This document shows positions 36,978 through 50,249 of a DNA stretch of 64,000 bases, one piece after another; the stretch's first letter is position 1, and each line of letters starts with the position of its first letter. The translations under genes and the position numbers were made by a program. Below the pieces are notes generated by a model that saw nothing but the letters and a program-made list of their open reading frames with translations, was not told the DNA's origin and did no database searches. Origin of the DNA: Varroa destructor (Eukaryota; Arthropoda; Arachnida; Mesostigmata; Varroidae). Location: NCBI RefSeq assembly GCF_002443255.2, contig NW_019211455.1:27392033-27456032 (forward strand). Direction: 5' to 3'.

Positions 36978-39096
36978 GTAAGCTGCATTGGTTTGGCGCA
37001 CTACTACCCTTAAACGCTGCTGTATAAAGGGTGACAACTAGGTTGGTGTATAGTTGATCTCTATTTAATAAGCTGGTGTGTTCTTTTGATCAAGCCGGAA
37101 GTTTTTTTTTCTTTCATTCAATCTTGAGGCCTGTAGTCAACAGAAAATTTATAATAGACAACAAGGACAAAAAAACATCGAAATTACTAAGTAGTTTGTT
37201 TGTAAGTACTAAGTAGTTGTGGAAAACCGAGTGCGCAGTAACGATTTTACACTCCTTCTATGTTATCCACTTTTGCTATACGTATAATCTGACGATTTCC
37301 AGTTAAACTGCTCAATTAATTTCCTTTAATTTCTTCTGGCTTAATACGTATCCGTATAATAGCATTATATCAAAATTTTTACGTTTATACGATATGTTGG
37401 TACGGCGAAATTTCGATTGTATTTTAAATGAATTAAGTTTAGCTGAATGGGGAGTCAGCAACGCCACGAATCGTAGCTCTCAAACGACGCTTCATCAATA
37501 TTCCTAGATGGGGTCGTCAACCGTTCTTGTTGCTAGCCTTCTGAGCACACGAGCAACAAATGATCTCGAAGATACTCACAGTAGATGAAATAAGAGGATG
37601 CAGCTTTAGAAAAATGCCCAACGTATACAACGTAATTAAACTGTAAATTCCTGGCTCAAAAAAAAAGACGTGCGCCGGTGCAAGCCTCACCAACGCGTTT
37701 ATAGGATTTTATGCGTCGCCGGGCAACAACAACAAACAAACAGAGTATAAATAGGTAACAAGATACAGATAGATATAGACAGGTCGTTGGAAAGAGAAAC
37801 TCGTGCAAAAATAATTTTCTTTCCCTCGTTTGCTGAATCCGATGGATGGATCGATCGAGCAAGGCATTTTCGGAATTTCTCCTATTATCTGTGCCATCCG
37901 GTGGCTACAGCGTACTAAAGTATCAACGCTGCTCGGCGTAGCGTTTATCAATATTTTTTAAAGCAAAAAATTATAACAAATCAAGATAAAGATACCACAC
38001 CACACCACCAATCGCTCATCATTAAAGCCGTCAAAATCCGCACAATTTTCAAGCGGCAAACACATTACGGTAATGCTCGCATCAGCCAGATTGTTTGTAC
38101 ATACCATTTGTTATTTACTAACAAATCCTTACGAGAACACTCCTTGAGTTAACCACATTAAAACGTATTGAAAGTTCAGAAATAAAACATATATATCGTA
38201 ATTGCTCTTGCTCTTAAGCAATGAGGCAGCAAACCACATGTCAAACGGTCTTCTTCTTGACAAATGGTCAGAGATATGCATAGATCAGAGGAAGACTGCC
38301 TAATATTTTTGGTTATCTGTTCCGACGATTTAGCAAAAGTTGTCAGGTAGATGGATTCTCTACGATCGTCCGAATTGGTTCCTTGCTAGTCATAGCTGAA
38401 TTTTGACGAGCGACAAATAGGGGAACTGGGCACCAATGTGAGTTGTGCTCTATTATTAAATCAACAGTGACAAAGTTACCTTAACTAAAAGTGACTACCT
38501 ACTACGTTTAACTGTACGTCAAAGTACGTTTTTGTCTTTTAGTTTAAATCAAGTGTTGCGTCTCCCGTTTGCTAAATAGCAGCACACTTGCTTCATAGAA
38601 CGAAATGGTACGCTCGATTCTGAATGAGTAAGCCTAGAATCGATGTTATCGTATCAACTCATTGGTGCTGTTGGCGAACAGCGAGTGGCCTCAGGCGAAC
38701 GGGTCAACTTAAATCCTTCTTGAAAAAGGGCCCCGCAATACGCAGTTATTATCATGTACCTGTCTCGAATAGCAGAGGATTAATTGCCTATTTACATTCA
38801 AGAATAAGATTATCGAATGCCGTTTTATCTAATTGACAATTTCGAACACACCCGGCGCGTCTGTCGCTGGTGTTTTTGTTTTTTTCGAAGATTTTCTTTT
38901 CTCACGTCGTGCATCCCTCACCCGTATGTATCTTCCATGCCACTCACTGCTTTGCCGTAGGACGGCGACAGACAACTGGCTCGGCGTCAGCAGGTTTCGA
39001 GCTAGACATGCTAATAGAACACCTTCATTCAGGTGAATTTACGCAGAGTTTATAAGCATACTGCCCTCTGTGATATTTTAGATTAACGGACGGTTG

Positions 39097-39137
39097 TTTT
39101 TGAGATAGTACAAACTCCGTTTGTACTGTCTCAAAAA
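39097..39137. repeat. Compact inverted repeat (19-bp stem)
   Basis: Arms at 39097-39115 and 39119-39137 are complementary with one G-T type mismatch, around a three-base spacer. The stem is too tight for a typical microRNA loop; it may be a cruciform or an element terminus. Confidence 0.8.
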
Positions 39138-39870
39138 CCGATGACAACGGTCGATTTTAAGCCGCCTAATTAGATTTATCTTGAGTTCTAGAAAGATCGG
39201 AAATGGGCCAATGCTAATAAGAGAGATATTTTAACAATGTGGGTCAATTGAGGTTACTTATGAAAAACAGATAGAGACGTTAGCAAAATTTAGGTCATAG
39301 ATTTTTTAATACTAACGCAATGATTTTCATTGTTATTTTAGCATTGCTTTAACAAGCTTTTCCCAGATCAGCTCAAGTGAACCGTTTTAAAATGAATTTA
39401 AAGGATATTAACGAGACTTTACATATACACGCATTATATAAACAGATGAAAAGTCATCGACTATTTTCGTTCTGAGAATTTTAACCCAGGGTTTTCCATC
39501 ATGAACCCCCCTACCTTGTATGTGTTCAACAGATAAAATTCCTCCGATTCGTATCCTCAATATTGGTATAGCCAAGTTTAAAATGGTCTAGACTGATCTA
39601 ATTCATCTAGCTTTACTCATCACTTAGATATCTGACAACTCTACAACTTGCTGTTTCGATCATAATAAGAACTGACCGTATAAAAACACTGATAAGCAGC
39701 TGACGCACCGTTAAACGATGATACATGTTCATGAGAAATGCCCAGCAACTCACTGAATACGTGATAGTGACGCTGGGCTGTATTACAACAAGTGGCCCCA
39801 TTGAATAAAAACGGGGCGGGCGAAAGAGAAAGCGGGAATCAAAGAAATCGCATAGCGTTAACACTTCGAT

Positions 39871-39921
39871 TACTTTGGGACAGATACGAGAATATAATTT
39901 TCTCGTATCTGTTCCAATGTA
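39871..39921. repeat. Compact inverted repeat (22-bp stem)
   Basis: Arms at 39871-39892 and 39900-39921 pair with two mismatches around a seven-base AT-rich loop. Confidence 0.85.
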
Positions 39922-41694
39922 CGTGTGTGGGTATATATATATATTGACTAGCTAGAACGATGCAGAGATGCTCCTGAATATTGTCTTTCTATCGACTTTA
40001 TTCGATCTGTTGCGCCTCGGCTTCACTTTGTCGGGCGACATCAATGGCGAGGGGCAAAGTGTAGTGGGATGGGGCCGTCGTATACTGTAAGCAAATTGAC
40101 AAAAAAAACCCCAAACAAGGAGTAAGACTTTGCCCAACTAGATATGTACGACGCTATCGAAAATGCCTGCGTTACGACACAGCGTGTTAATTACACCGTT
40201 GTTAGTTCAACTATTAGACTGGGCTGATACTGCCGCTTCGACCAATAATGTTTAACCCTGCTACATGGATTCATATACAATATTGGGGCATATTGGCGAC
40301 TGTGGCGAAAATCGCGTGGCCAGAGGGCCCCATAATAGCAGTCGTTGTTCGACTAAAAATTTGCTATGAAGACTAAAACGCACCTCAAAGTGACTGAGGC
40401 TGCTGTTATTTTTGTGGTGAAGTATTGCCAACGCTGTTGTCGGACAAAGATGATGATGACTCCATCGTTAATGTAGATTCTAATTTGTAGCCGATGTGAG
40501 AACGCGTCTGCTTCGACGATGAGGTGCTGACAACAACAGAAATTTAACAGAAGCTTCAGACGCAACAGTAGCAGCAACAGAGTAGATCGAATGAAACCAA
40601 CCTACACCCCTCCAGGTTACTCCTATTTGTTAATATTCGATGTATGCGCAGTTGAATTCTGTTCTAAAGCAGAAATACAAATAGTCCTAACCATAATTTG
40701 AAGGCTACCGTCTGTACAGTAAATAGTTGAATGCAGACGCTGCTGCTAAATGTCCTGCAAAGAAGAACATCAATGACATGCGTACACACGGTGTGAACGA
40801 CACGGACGGCACATTTACGAAAAATAGTATATACATTAAGCCAACGCTGCATCTCAAGAATTGTTTGATGTCTGCCCTTGAGGCATGTTAGCTCCACGCG
40901 CGCTTCGTAACGTGCCATTGATCTAATGATGCTAATAGTGATGATAGTATTCGATGACACGGTTGTTTCTTCGGCTTTCAATTCACTCTTTACAGCCACG
41001 ATCGGAGATATTGTCATTAGTTTCTAATGATTCTGCCATAGTTCACGATAGAACCTTTTTGAGAACATTGTAGCGTTGGCCCGTATCGACCTCAACGAAC
41101 AAAAGCTATTCTCATAATAATAAATAACGAGCAAGATGTCGAAATCGGTTTGTCCGGCGTTCATCTATATATCTCTTTCTATTTGAAGACACAGCCATCG
41201 TTGTCACCACTGGGTGTATTCCCGTTTTCATCAAGTCTGCTTTTTCGTAGTCCAATCAAGTGAACAGGGCAGCTCAACCAGAGTTTCCAGCCTTATCCAG
41301 ATAAAAACACTGCGTTGCTATTGCACAACTGCTAGAACGAATGCAGATTTTTTCGTTCAGACTTCACTTGCACCTAACTGCCGTTTCGTTTTCAAATCGA
41401 TCTATACTATCTCTATATGTATCCCCACTCCTTCCTTTTTTGTGCTGTAGACGTCAAGTCTGTTTGCTTGACGAACTGCACGTCCAGACGCTTAGTCACG
41501 CGATTTACTAGAGTATCAGCCACGAGCGATGTCACGAGCTGCAGAAAAAGCAACACCAGCAGCGGAGGCGGCAAGCGCAATCATTGACCTCGGCTCAGAT
41601 CAGACAGCCAGCCTGCCGATCTATCTACTGCTCACCAGTGTTGATATGTGCGTTTCTTTCATCTCCTTTCAGCCCGACTACCCCTCCCCCCCAC

Positions 41695-41986
41695 CTCTCT
41701 TTCTCTCTCTCAGTATCGTCCGGCGCGCTCTAAATCTGCATAGTTCCTGAATTTAGATATAACAAGAGCCGGATTTCACTCGTTTACGAGAGAATTGCCC
41801 CTCAACCCCGTTCCCCCTGATGAGATACGCCTCTGCGCCACCTCTCTCTCTCTCTCTCTCTCAATATCGTCCGGTGCGCTCTAAATCTGCATAGTTCCTG
41901 AATTTAGATATAGCAAGAGCCGGATTTCACTCGTTTACAAGAGAATTGCCCCTCAACCCCGTTCCCCCTGATGAGATACGCCTCTC
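41695..41986. repeat. Tandem duplication with CT-rich tract
   Basis: Two copies of a segment about 145 bases long, offset by 151 bases and nearly identical. Each begins with a CT-rich run (longer in copy 2) followed by ATCGTCCGG, and each ends with GATGAGATACGCCTCT. They differ at only a few bases, so the duplication is recent. Confidence 0.92.
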
Positions 41987-43979
41987 CGTGCATAACATCT
42001 AAAGGCTAGTGCATAGCAAACGGATAAAAATCGCAGGAAGTCACCGATTACGACAGTTGATCAGAGATCACAACAATAAAGAAGGGTTAAAAGTATGTGA
42101 AAATAGTTACTTTTTGCAGTAATGGCCGTATGAACGCTCCGCATCCGCTGTCGAGTCTGGCAGATGGAGACCGAGTTATTTGTTTGTAGGTAGAGTTTAG
42201 GGGTGCGCCGGATTTAAAGTTATAGTATTCGCTATTATCTATTAATAAAATATGACTTGCACCATATGATCGAAGCAACACCAGAAAAAGAGTTCGGTAT
42301 CAGACTAATTAAAATCGAGCTGAACTGCATACAAAAATAAATAATATTCTGTGCTTTACGGGGACTGTTGGTATAACGCGTTGTATGTGCATGTGGATCG
42401 GCGGTTGATATTTTTGATCAGGCGATATTGGATGTGCGAGTTCGTTCGGTTGTCCTGAAAAATGGCGGTATATGTCCGTCTGAACTAGGCCGAACCCTCC
42501 CATCACTGCCAATACCAAGTTACGAAATTTCGTGAGGAGCAGTATCTTCACCTAGTGTGCTGTGGTCTTTCATCCCGTTGAAAAGATCTTTCCAATTTTG
42601 ACATAGGCCTGGTGCATTCATGCTGACCATGCTGTAGAGGTACTTCTACTCGTTCAGTTCGGAGCCTGATTTACGAGCGGCCTGTCAGGTCGAAGCTTTT
42701 AGGTACGTTGTTTGAAGTATCACGTAGGTACTGACCCCAATAAGATTTCTTTAGTGACACTGCATTTCACGGCAAGTAACATTAGCTGGCTTCGTTAATC
42801 AACTGGGTCGTCCTTGACTAGAATAAGCGCCTCCGCTCTGCCCGGCCTATCGCGCACCCGTGCGGGCGTCTGCGGAGCCTGTTTTCCTTATTGCACTACG
42901 CAGGCGAGTATTATAAGCTTCGTAAAAAGTAGCAGCAGCTTCAGTGACCTGTCTGAGAGAGAAAACGATCGTTCCGACCGACTCTCCCATATCTTGTAGC
43001 GTAGTACATCGATGGTCCGGGAGAAAGATACTGCGAGAGCATTAGCTTTTACAGTCATTGTTTTAGTCACTTCCTTGTCGCCCGTATTTGGCTGTTTTTC
43101 ATGAGCAAATTTGCGCGCTGTTCCACCGGCCGAGCAGTATAGGGCATTATCGTCCGGCTACCTTACCGTATCGCCAGTACTTTATTTGAGCTATTTCCAC
43201 ACATCCCCATTGATCAAGCTTACTTATTGCGATTTATTTGACATCAAACAGTCCTTGGTAATTTGGACCGAAGTATATAAATAAACGACATTTGGTTTTA
43301 ACGCATCTTAGCATGTAAACCTGCTAAAAGAATACTAAATTTAAAAAAAAAAAGTGATTTTTATGTCTGATAACTGCGAAACAATTATTCTGTGGACCTA
43401 AATTACTCCTTAGTAGATGACGCTGTCTAGCCGGATATATTTGTTCAGCATTGGCTACTGAAGCCGTTGCGGTTCGCACCACATAGCAACAAGCCTGCGC
43501 GCTTCCCTTCCTTTTTTGTAGCTGTCTCAAGCTATATAATCCGTGAAATTAACCTTGTTGTGAAATATAGAAAGATCTGTCCATAAATACTGCATCTTGT
43601 TTTGGGCCTGAGAGGTGTCGCTACCCCATGTAGACACACTGGCCCACTGAGCGCATTTTCTCATAGTTCAAGAGGTACCTGTTCCTCCCGTAATGCAAAC
43701 GACATCGCCGGAGCCCAAAGGCCCAAATAATTTAAAGCACTTATAAACTGTACTATTTCGACTGCTGGCATCTTTCTACCGGTACATATTTCTCATTGCC
43801 AATCTCGTTCTTGAAGGTTTTCAGGACCGCCATGCGGGCCAAACATCGGTATCATCATCGCGGGCCAATCCTAGCAGTTCTGTAGCAAACGCTTCTAACA
43901 GCCTGCCATAACTGGAGACTGAACTCGCTGACGCTTAGACCCTACGAGACGCGCAGCATCGAGTCGCTGTATAACACAT

Positions 43980-45135
43980 TTAGACACACGCACACACAGA
44001 TATACAGATGCGTCGAAGAAAGTTTCGTTGCCATTGCCAGCCGACTGCTGCCATCGCTTCAGCTACAGTTAAACCCACCACCGTCATCGCCGCCATTAGC
44101 GGGCCGCGGCTCGTCCGTAAGGAGCGCCACGATTCCGCTTCCATTCCGTTCCCTCTTGCCTCGTCTGAGCAGCCCTCGTCGTTGCCGCTGCCGCCATCAT
44201 TGCCGCCGGCGGCTTCAGAACGTCTTGCAGCTTGCTGTTGTTACAGCCGCGGCCGCGTCGACGTCTGTATCTTGCCACAGTTTATCCTTTCCCTCATGGG
44301 TCATGCGGACGCCGGGTCAGAACCGAAAGTCGAAGTCTAAGCGTCGACAGCAGCACCAGCGATAATACCGCGACGTCTTCGACGTGTACCGTCTGTTGTT
44401 CTTGATTTGGTTTACGTTGTTCGTTTTTTACGTTCGGTAGTTGCCGGTTGGCTTGTTGCTTCGTTGGTCCGTTTGCTGTTCCCCCTGTTACAGCTGTAGT
44501 AGTTCTCGCCGTGCGTCTCCTGGCGGTGGGGTTTGTCATTACTATAACGGACCTGTGATTGTTAATCTTATTATTATTATTATTATTTACGGCCGTGATC
44601 GCTTGCAACAGTGCAACAATGGCTAGTCGTTAATTGATTAGTTATCGGTAATCAGTAGCGTGCGGAGATTTGATAGTGTCGATGCTAATGGTTGTAAATG
44701 TTCGATTGGCCAAACTAGCCACGACCCCCCGCTGCTGTGGTTACCAAAAATGACCGAAGAAGTTTAACTGCGAGCAACACCGAGTTCGCGTTGAAGCTAA
44801 GTGGGGGTCGATTTCTAGAGAGAGCTGCCCAGCTGTGCATTCTATCTCGCGTACGCTTCATGAATACGATCTTCGATAAACATGCAGGAAGAAAGCTTTT
44901 AAAGAGATCATACGGAAGCTGTACGGAAGATCCTTGTTGGATGGTTCGTGATAATTCGATATGCAAATAGTCTCTAGAAGTTGTGTCCGTATGTGATGAA
45001 GGTGTAACACCATCTAGCTTGTAACAGCTTTGTAGTGGTGCCATAACAATCGGAAAGCGCCTATGACCTCCTGCCATTATATGACGATGTAGCGCTCGAA
45101 AAGCCAAACCTGACATCGGTGGATCGCCCCTTCCG
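43980..45135 (+). promoter_or_regulatory. GC-rich promoter/5' UTR region of the signal-peptide gene
   Basis: GC content and CpG rise upstream of the exon at 45136. The stretch contains a 110-codon + strand frame at 44008-44340 that is low-complexity (Ala, Pro, Ser, Arg) and could be an upstream ORF or chance, plus an (ATT)n run at about 44570-44587. Promoter status is inferred from position and composition. Confidence 0.4.
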
Positions 45136-45423
45136 ATGGTGAGACGTGTGCTTGGTTTTTTGTTTCTTACGGCTATTGGAATTCGTGTGCTCGTTGGAAT
45201 GAGTGCCTGGAGAGATCTTCACGACCCACGTGAACAATCAGAGCCCCGTTATTTACGGTCCGGCGGCGCTTGGCAGCAGAGAAAGCAGTCAAAAGATGAC
45301 ATGCGGGATTATAGGGCCGTCGATAGGGAGTACAGCGCTCATCCAGCATCTCGCCTCTACAGGGGTTACCTCAATCCAGACTACACCGTACACTCGCTAG
45401 GAAAGGACCCTCCAGCTATTAAG
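45136..45423 (+). CDS. First coding exon of an unrecognised secreted or membrane protein
   Basis: ATG opens 96 codons ending ATTAAG|GTAAAA in phase 0. Residues 1-24 form a signal peptide: MVRR, then a hydrophobic core (VLGFLFLTAIGIRVLVG) and a small-residue cleavage region near MSA. The following segment is strongly polar, with many Arg, Asp, Gln, Ser and Tyr residues (for example REQSEPRYLRSGG and KQSKDDMRDYRAVDREY), and has no cysteine. It looks like the start of an extracellular or secretory-pathway protein. No family was recognised and no downstream exon was found, so the gene probably extends to the right over a long intron. Confidence 0.6.
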
Positions 45424-48400
45424 GTAAAATAGTTTTTTTTCCAGTACTAGTAGCAGCGGTAGTCAATCGTCACACCCTTCGCTTTCTATAGGTCTTACAA
45501 CGTGCGAATTTACAATGGGTGATGGCTGTTTGATGTAAACACTTTTACGGGGCATATGGAGAAAAATGCCACCTCAACCCAAGGACTCGCATCTGCAACC
45601 GAATGCATAGCTAGTGCGCAATTAATAATTCTGTCCTACGTACCGCGTTCCCTTCACCGAAAAGGACAGCGTAGTAGTAGTGTTGTCAAAAATGTTGGCA
45701 TGAAGAAAATTCAATTGTCTACATTACGGGACAAATGTTACAGTTCTACTAATCTGTACGCACATTACGGGATTTAGAGCTTTCCTATCACTTTGTCATG
45801 CTTGCTTGTATCATACACTTAAAAAATAGATGCGAGTCTGCCGATTTTATATTTACCGCCACTATCTCGACTAAATCTTGCCCCTGTATGTGCACCTATG
45901 TGAACGTGTTGACACACGCCAACGTAGCCAGGGCAGAAGGTAGAGCCCGTTCTGCCATCCTTCTGATGAAAGCGCTGACGAAGATGACGACGTCAGGAGT
46001 GGTGGCGCGAAAACGGTGACGCTTTATCGAGCCGCCTTCGAAAGGTGAATCTAGGCCGGCAGCTAGGAAGGGACCGTTCTCGGCGGATTCGAATGTTGTT
46101 ATGCTGTATTACCGCGCGTCGATGAGGGGACACACACTACCCAATGATAATATGCGTTCCCAAATCAAAACACGCACGAGATTTGATTGCATCTAAAGAA
46201 AATGCTCACAGAAGGGGTCTAGCAGTCGCCACTCAGTGTTGAGTTAGATTATCGTTGAAAGTACTCCTGTCTAGCTGGCTAAACTCCCGAAGCTTTTAGT
46301 TGCGGGTTGTTTGCGACTAAAATTGATTCACCTGACAACTGACGATAGTTTGACCAGATTGAGGCATGTTTTTGCGGAATATAATGGTTTATTCACACAA
46401 AAATTTAGAGAGCGAACTAGAAAATTACCTATTCGAAAGGCTCTAGGTTGATGCTTATGTTTTTTTTCAAATAATCCACCATCTAGAAAGAATCTCTTAT
46501 TTATTAATATGATGTAATCGTTATTGGGCTTCTTTGTGCCTGTCACTTTCACCGGGCTTCTCCTGCAGTCTTCTCCGGTCACTCTGGAGCTGCCCAATAT
46601 AGGTCCTGTCATAAACTGGTACACACACACATACTCGCGAGTCACGTTATTAGCGCATTTGCATTATGTATATAATATAGGACGGACGGCTATGGAAACG
46701 TCGGAAGCATCAGACGTTTTCCACAGCACCAGATGGGCAAACAGTCAAACTCAGCAGAGAATGCACAAATGATGACGATGATGCGTCGCCGTATATAGCT
46801 TCCCTTGTGATGCCGCCAGCGCTATTCGAATCGGACGATTCGACCGACGGCACCTTAATGGAAACAGCATGCAGCAGCAGACAACGGCGACTTTGGCCGT
46901 TTGCTGTGGCTGGAAACGTCTTGTCTGCTACACGTCTACGCCATGGCATAATGGCTGTGATGTGAAGTACTTCCTGCAATTGCTGTGAGACAGACGTTGG
47001 TTGTGACCAATATTGTCGATTGTCGATGCAAATGCTGGTCAGTGATGTCCAATGGATGCTGCTGGCTCTGCCTAGACCGGTCGCATATGAACAGCGCCGC
47101 TGTTACTAAGCGAGCAGCAGCAGACGAAGCTGTTGGTGTCGTACGTGGGGATACTGCAGACGCTCCGATCGGTCAATGGGCCCGGATATAGTCCTGAGGT
47201 GACGATTTTCCTGTGGAACATTCACCTTTCGTTAGCCAATGCCGTACATTGCCTGTCTATTTAGTGACCGTTACTACTCTAGATCCTGTCGTGTGTGATC
47301 GGAGCCTTTCGAATTTTAAATGTCGAGCTATGGCCAAACAACGCCGCTAAATCAGCGTCAAAGTTAAGGTTGTCATTGTCGCCTTCTGCTGTCCACCGAT
47401 AGGCTTTCAAAGAACATCAACTGCAACTTCAGATGCAATAATTATGGCACGACTATCGTCGAACACCTCAGTAATGCGACCACCGATTTATAGAATTCTC
47501 TTATTTCGTTTATGTGCACTTTCCTTTATTTTATAGCCTACGAATAGATCCGAGGGATGAATGGCACAAAAGTAACGATAAATAGTTTAGCTATCAAAGT
47601 ACCTAACGCCGCGCGGCGATTCTGTAAACCCAGTCGGCCTATGGTTTATTGTGAATTTCTATTTGTGCTTATCTTAAAAATTACAATATTATAGTGTAAA
47701 AAATTAAAAGCTACTCATATTGAAGCTTTTCGAAGCTCGACTTTGATCGCGACTGCACTGGTATCGCTTGATTGATCGCTTATTGTATGCGATATAATGC
47801 ACAATGTAGACTTCGATCGGACATCCTGCACTCATCTCCTCGATGGAAAATGATTGATTTCATAGGCAAATCTGGATGAATACATTTGAATTTTTGTGAA
47901 AATATAATATAGAAGAAGACCAATCAGCAGTCAAATAATCAACTTAAACTTTAACGTTGGTGGTTTAATTCTTCAACCTAAGTCTTCCGAACACGGTACG
48001 TCGAATCACGCAATCGATTTGTGTGTTGACGCTATAACTGTGGCCAGTTTATCTGTTCTATGTGAAAAGGGCTTAGATTTGCTGAAAAAAGGGGTCTATT
48101 CATACAATTCGGACAGCACTATTAACGTAGTTCTGGCATGAAAGATGGCCTGACCTGGAACAGAATTATGACGAACGATCGTATAAATAATAGTAATACT
48201 GAACGCAGTGTTTAATATTCGCTAATTTTAGATGGAAAGATGTAAGGCAGCTTAGATCATCTTGTATAAACTATGGCCGTACGCACTCTCACACATTGGA
48301 TACTTAGTTATAGTTAGTTAAATAAGAATATTATAGATCTTTATATCGGTGAAGCAATGCTGAGTCGGCTACTCTGAACAGACGACGTCATGAGAAAACA

Positions 48401-49362
48401 GGTGACTTGCCTAAGATATTAATGTTTCGAAGCGTGAACGCCTTTGCTTTTGGCAAGTGCATAATTACAAAATCCACAGGCCACGATTACGAAAGTCGGC
48501 TTGGCCGTTTTCAGTAGTACTCGTATAAGCCATTGGTAACTTGTCGCATTAACGCTATTTAAAACGAAGTTGACAAAGATTAAAAAGGCTAGCGTTTGGG
48601 ATTTGAATTGTACCTATATCAAGTTCAGTGAACTTATTGCCGTCCTGACAGCTACAGAAATTGATTAAAAAACACTGTCCAATGGCGACACACAACGAGG
48701 TCGTGTGTTTGTTTGTAAACAAAGCTTTTTTAGCGTAAAAAAATTGAAAAGTCAGCCAAATTACCTATAGACAGCAAAGCATAGCTCATTATTTGATTCG
48801 CCTCGCCTCTTTCAATATCCAAGTTAGCTAATGCTCGACTGAACAGAAATATCAATATGGAGTCGGTAGAAGTATACCTAACTGCTGTCCAGCTATCTTC
48901 GCTGGACCCGGCTGATTCGGATCATGTCAGGGCGTAACGTTACTACTTTGGTCTGCCATATAATATCTAGTGTACACCACTCGAGGTCCCTTGCTTGCTC
49001 GTAATTTGGGTTCTACCATCTATCTGGAAATTTAGCCGATTTTCGATTCTGCCCGTATTACTGCGCAGGATGGAATCCCCTCCATATACTTAGACGACTT
49101 GCCGCATTATGTAAGAGCCACGAGGGGATGACCTGATCAACGAAGTTTCTGCACGAGTCGTTTACTAGGTCAGTGCAACAACGTATATTTGCGACCGAGC
49201 GTTTTTGTGCACCATTATTGGTGGCTTGACGGACCCGCGAACGAAGCTGGCAAGACCAAGACTCCGAAAGCAATGGCATCGCTGGCTTTTCATGTTTCCA
49301 GAAAGTGTATTGTAAGCAGCAACAGCTTTGGCTAAATTCATTAATTTTGCTATCAGAAACAC

Positions 49363-49364
<2 letters not shown>

Positions 49365-49400
<36 letters not shown>
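49365..49400. repeat. (TA)n microsatellite
   Basis: Uninterrupted TA run. Confidence 0.95.
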
Positions 49401-49401
<1 letters not shown>

Positions 49402-49726
49402 GGCTTTCCAGAAATATTGTCTGAGCTAAGAGGCCCTGTATATTTTATATAAGATAATTTTGCTGGAAAGCAAAAAAGAGAAGCCAAATGAGGCCGAGTT
49501 GAATCAGTACTTTGAGACGACGCTATCATATGGGCATAACAACATTGTTAGGTGCCCTTTTTATTCGAATATTTTTTTATATTTCAACTATGAAATGCAT
49601 TCGTGGATCCTTTCTGACTCTGTCGTCGAGAGAGTTGTTTCTGTTGCTTGGGAGTGAACTTATGCGCACGTTTTTTTCAAGTCTGTCCGGTTATATACAG
49701 TTTGTACGTTTGTATATGATTTATGG

Positions 49727-49729
<3 letters not shown>

Positions 49730-49759
<30 letters not shown>
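49730..49759. repeat. (TA)n microsatellite
   Basis: Uninterrupted TA run, 330 bases after the previous one. Confidence 0.95.
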
Positions 49760-49761
<2 letters not shown>

Positions 49762-50249
49762 TGATTTATTGATGCGCAACTTTTTAATTCAACTTCGTAT
49801 TGATACGCTTCGTCGTTAGAGCTTTGCTTAATTATGTCTAAAATAGAATTCGGCATTCCATCCAAGATACCCGTTTTCTAGGTGGAACGGCCATTCAGTC
49901 ACGCGATCATGTACTTTTTCTTTAGCTCTTTCTGAATGGGAAGTCCCGACAGCAGTTCATAGCGATTTACTTTATGGTGTTCAAGCTTAATATCTCATAT
50001 CTCTAAAAGATAGTCTTCTAATTAGTTGGCCATAGTAGTCATATGAATCTACATCTGAAGTTTTGCCGACGCAGGTACGTGTCAAACGATGCTCGAGTGT
50101 TACCCCCAACGTGAAACGAACGCGAAGTTCACGTATCGATACAAATGTTTTCATATCTTCAAGCGTATACATGTCAACGTTGAATCAATAAGTTTATCCT
50201 TTTTGAACGCCATCCGTTGAAAAAAATACGACACTAATCGGATAGATAT

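Larger units (their letters stand above)
36978..43979. other. Intron or intergenic DNA
   Basis: About 7 kb without a recognised exon. It contains two compact hairpins (39097-39137 and 39871-39921) and a 151-base tandem duplication with a CT-rich tract (about 41695-41986). Confidence 0.5.

Noticed and set aside
40664..41017. 117-codon minus-strand frame with a hydrophobic end, considered as a membrane-protein exon
   Set aside because: No recognisable family motif, no supporting splice sites, length within chance expectation for this window.
44294..44608. Minus-strand 104-codon frame with an Asn run
   Set aside because: The Asn run comes from the antisense of an (ATT)n repeat and the rest is low-complexity.
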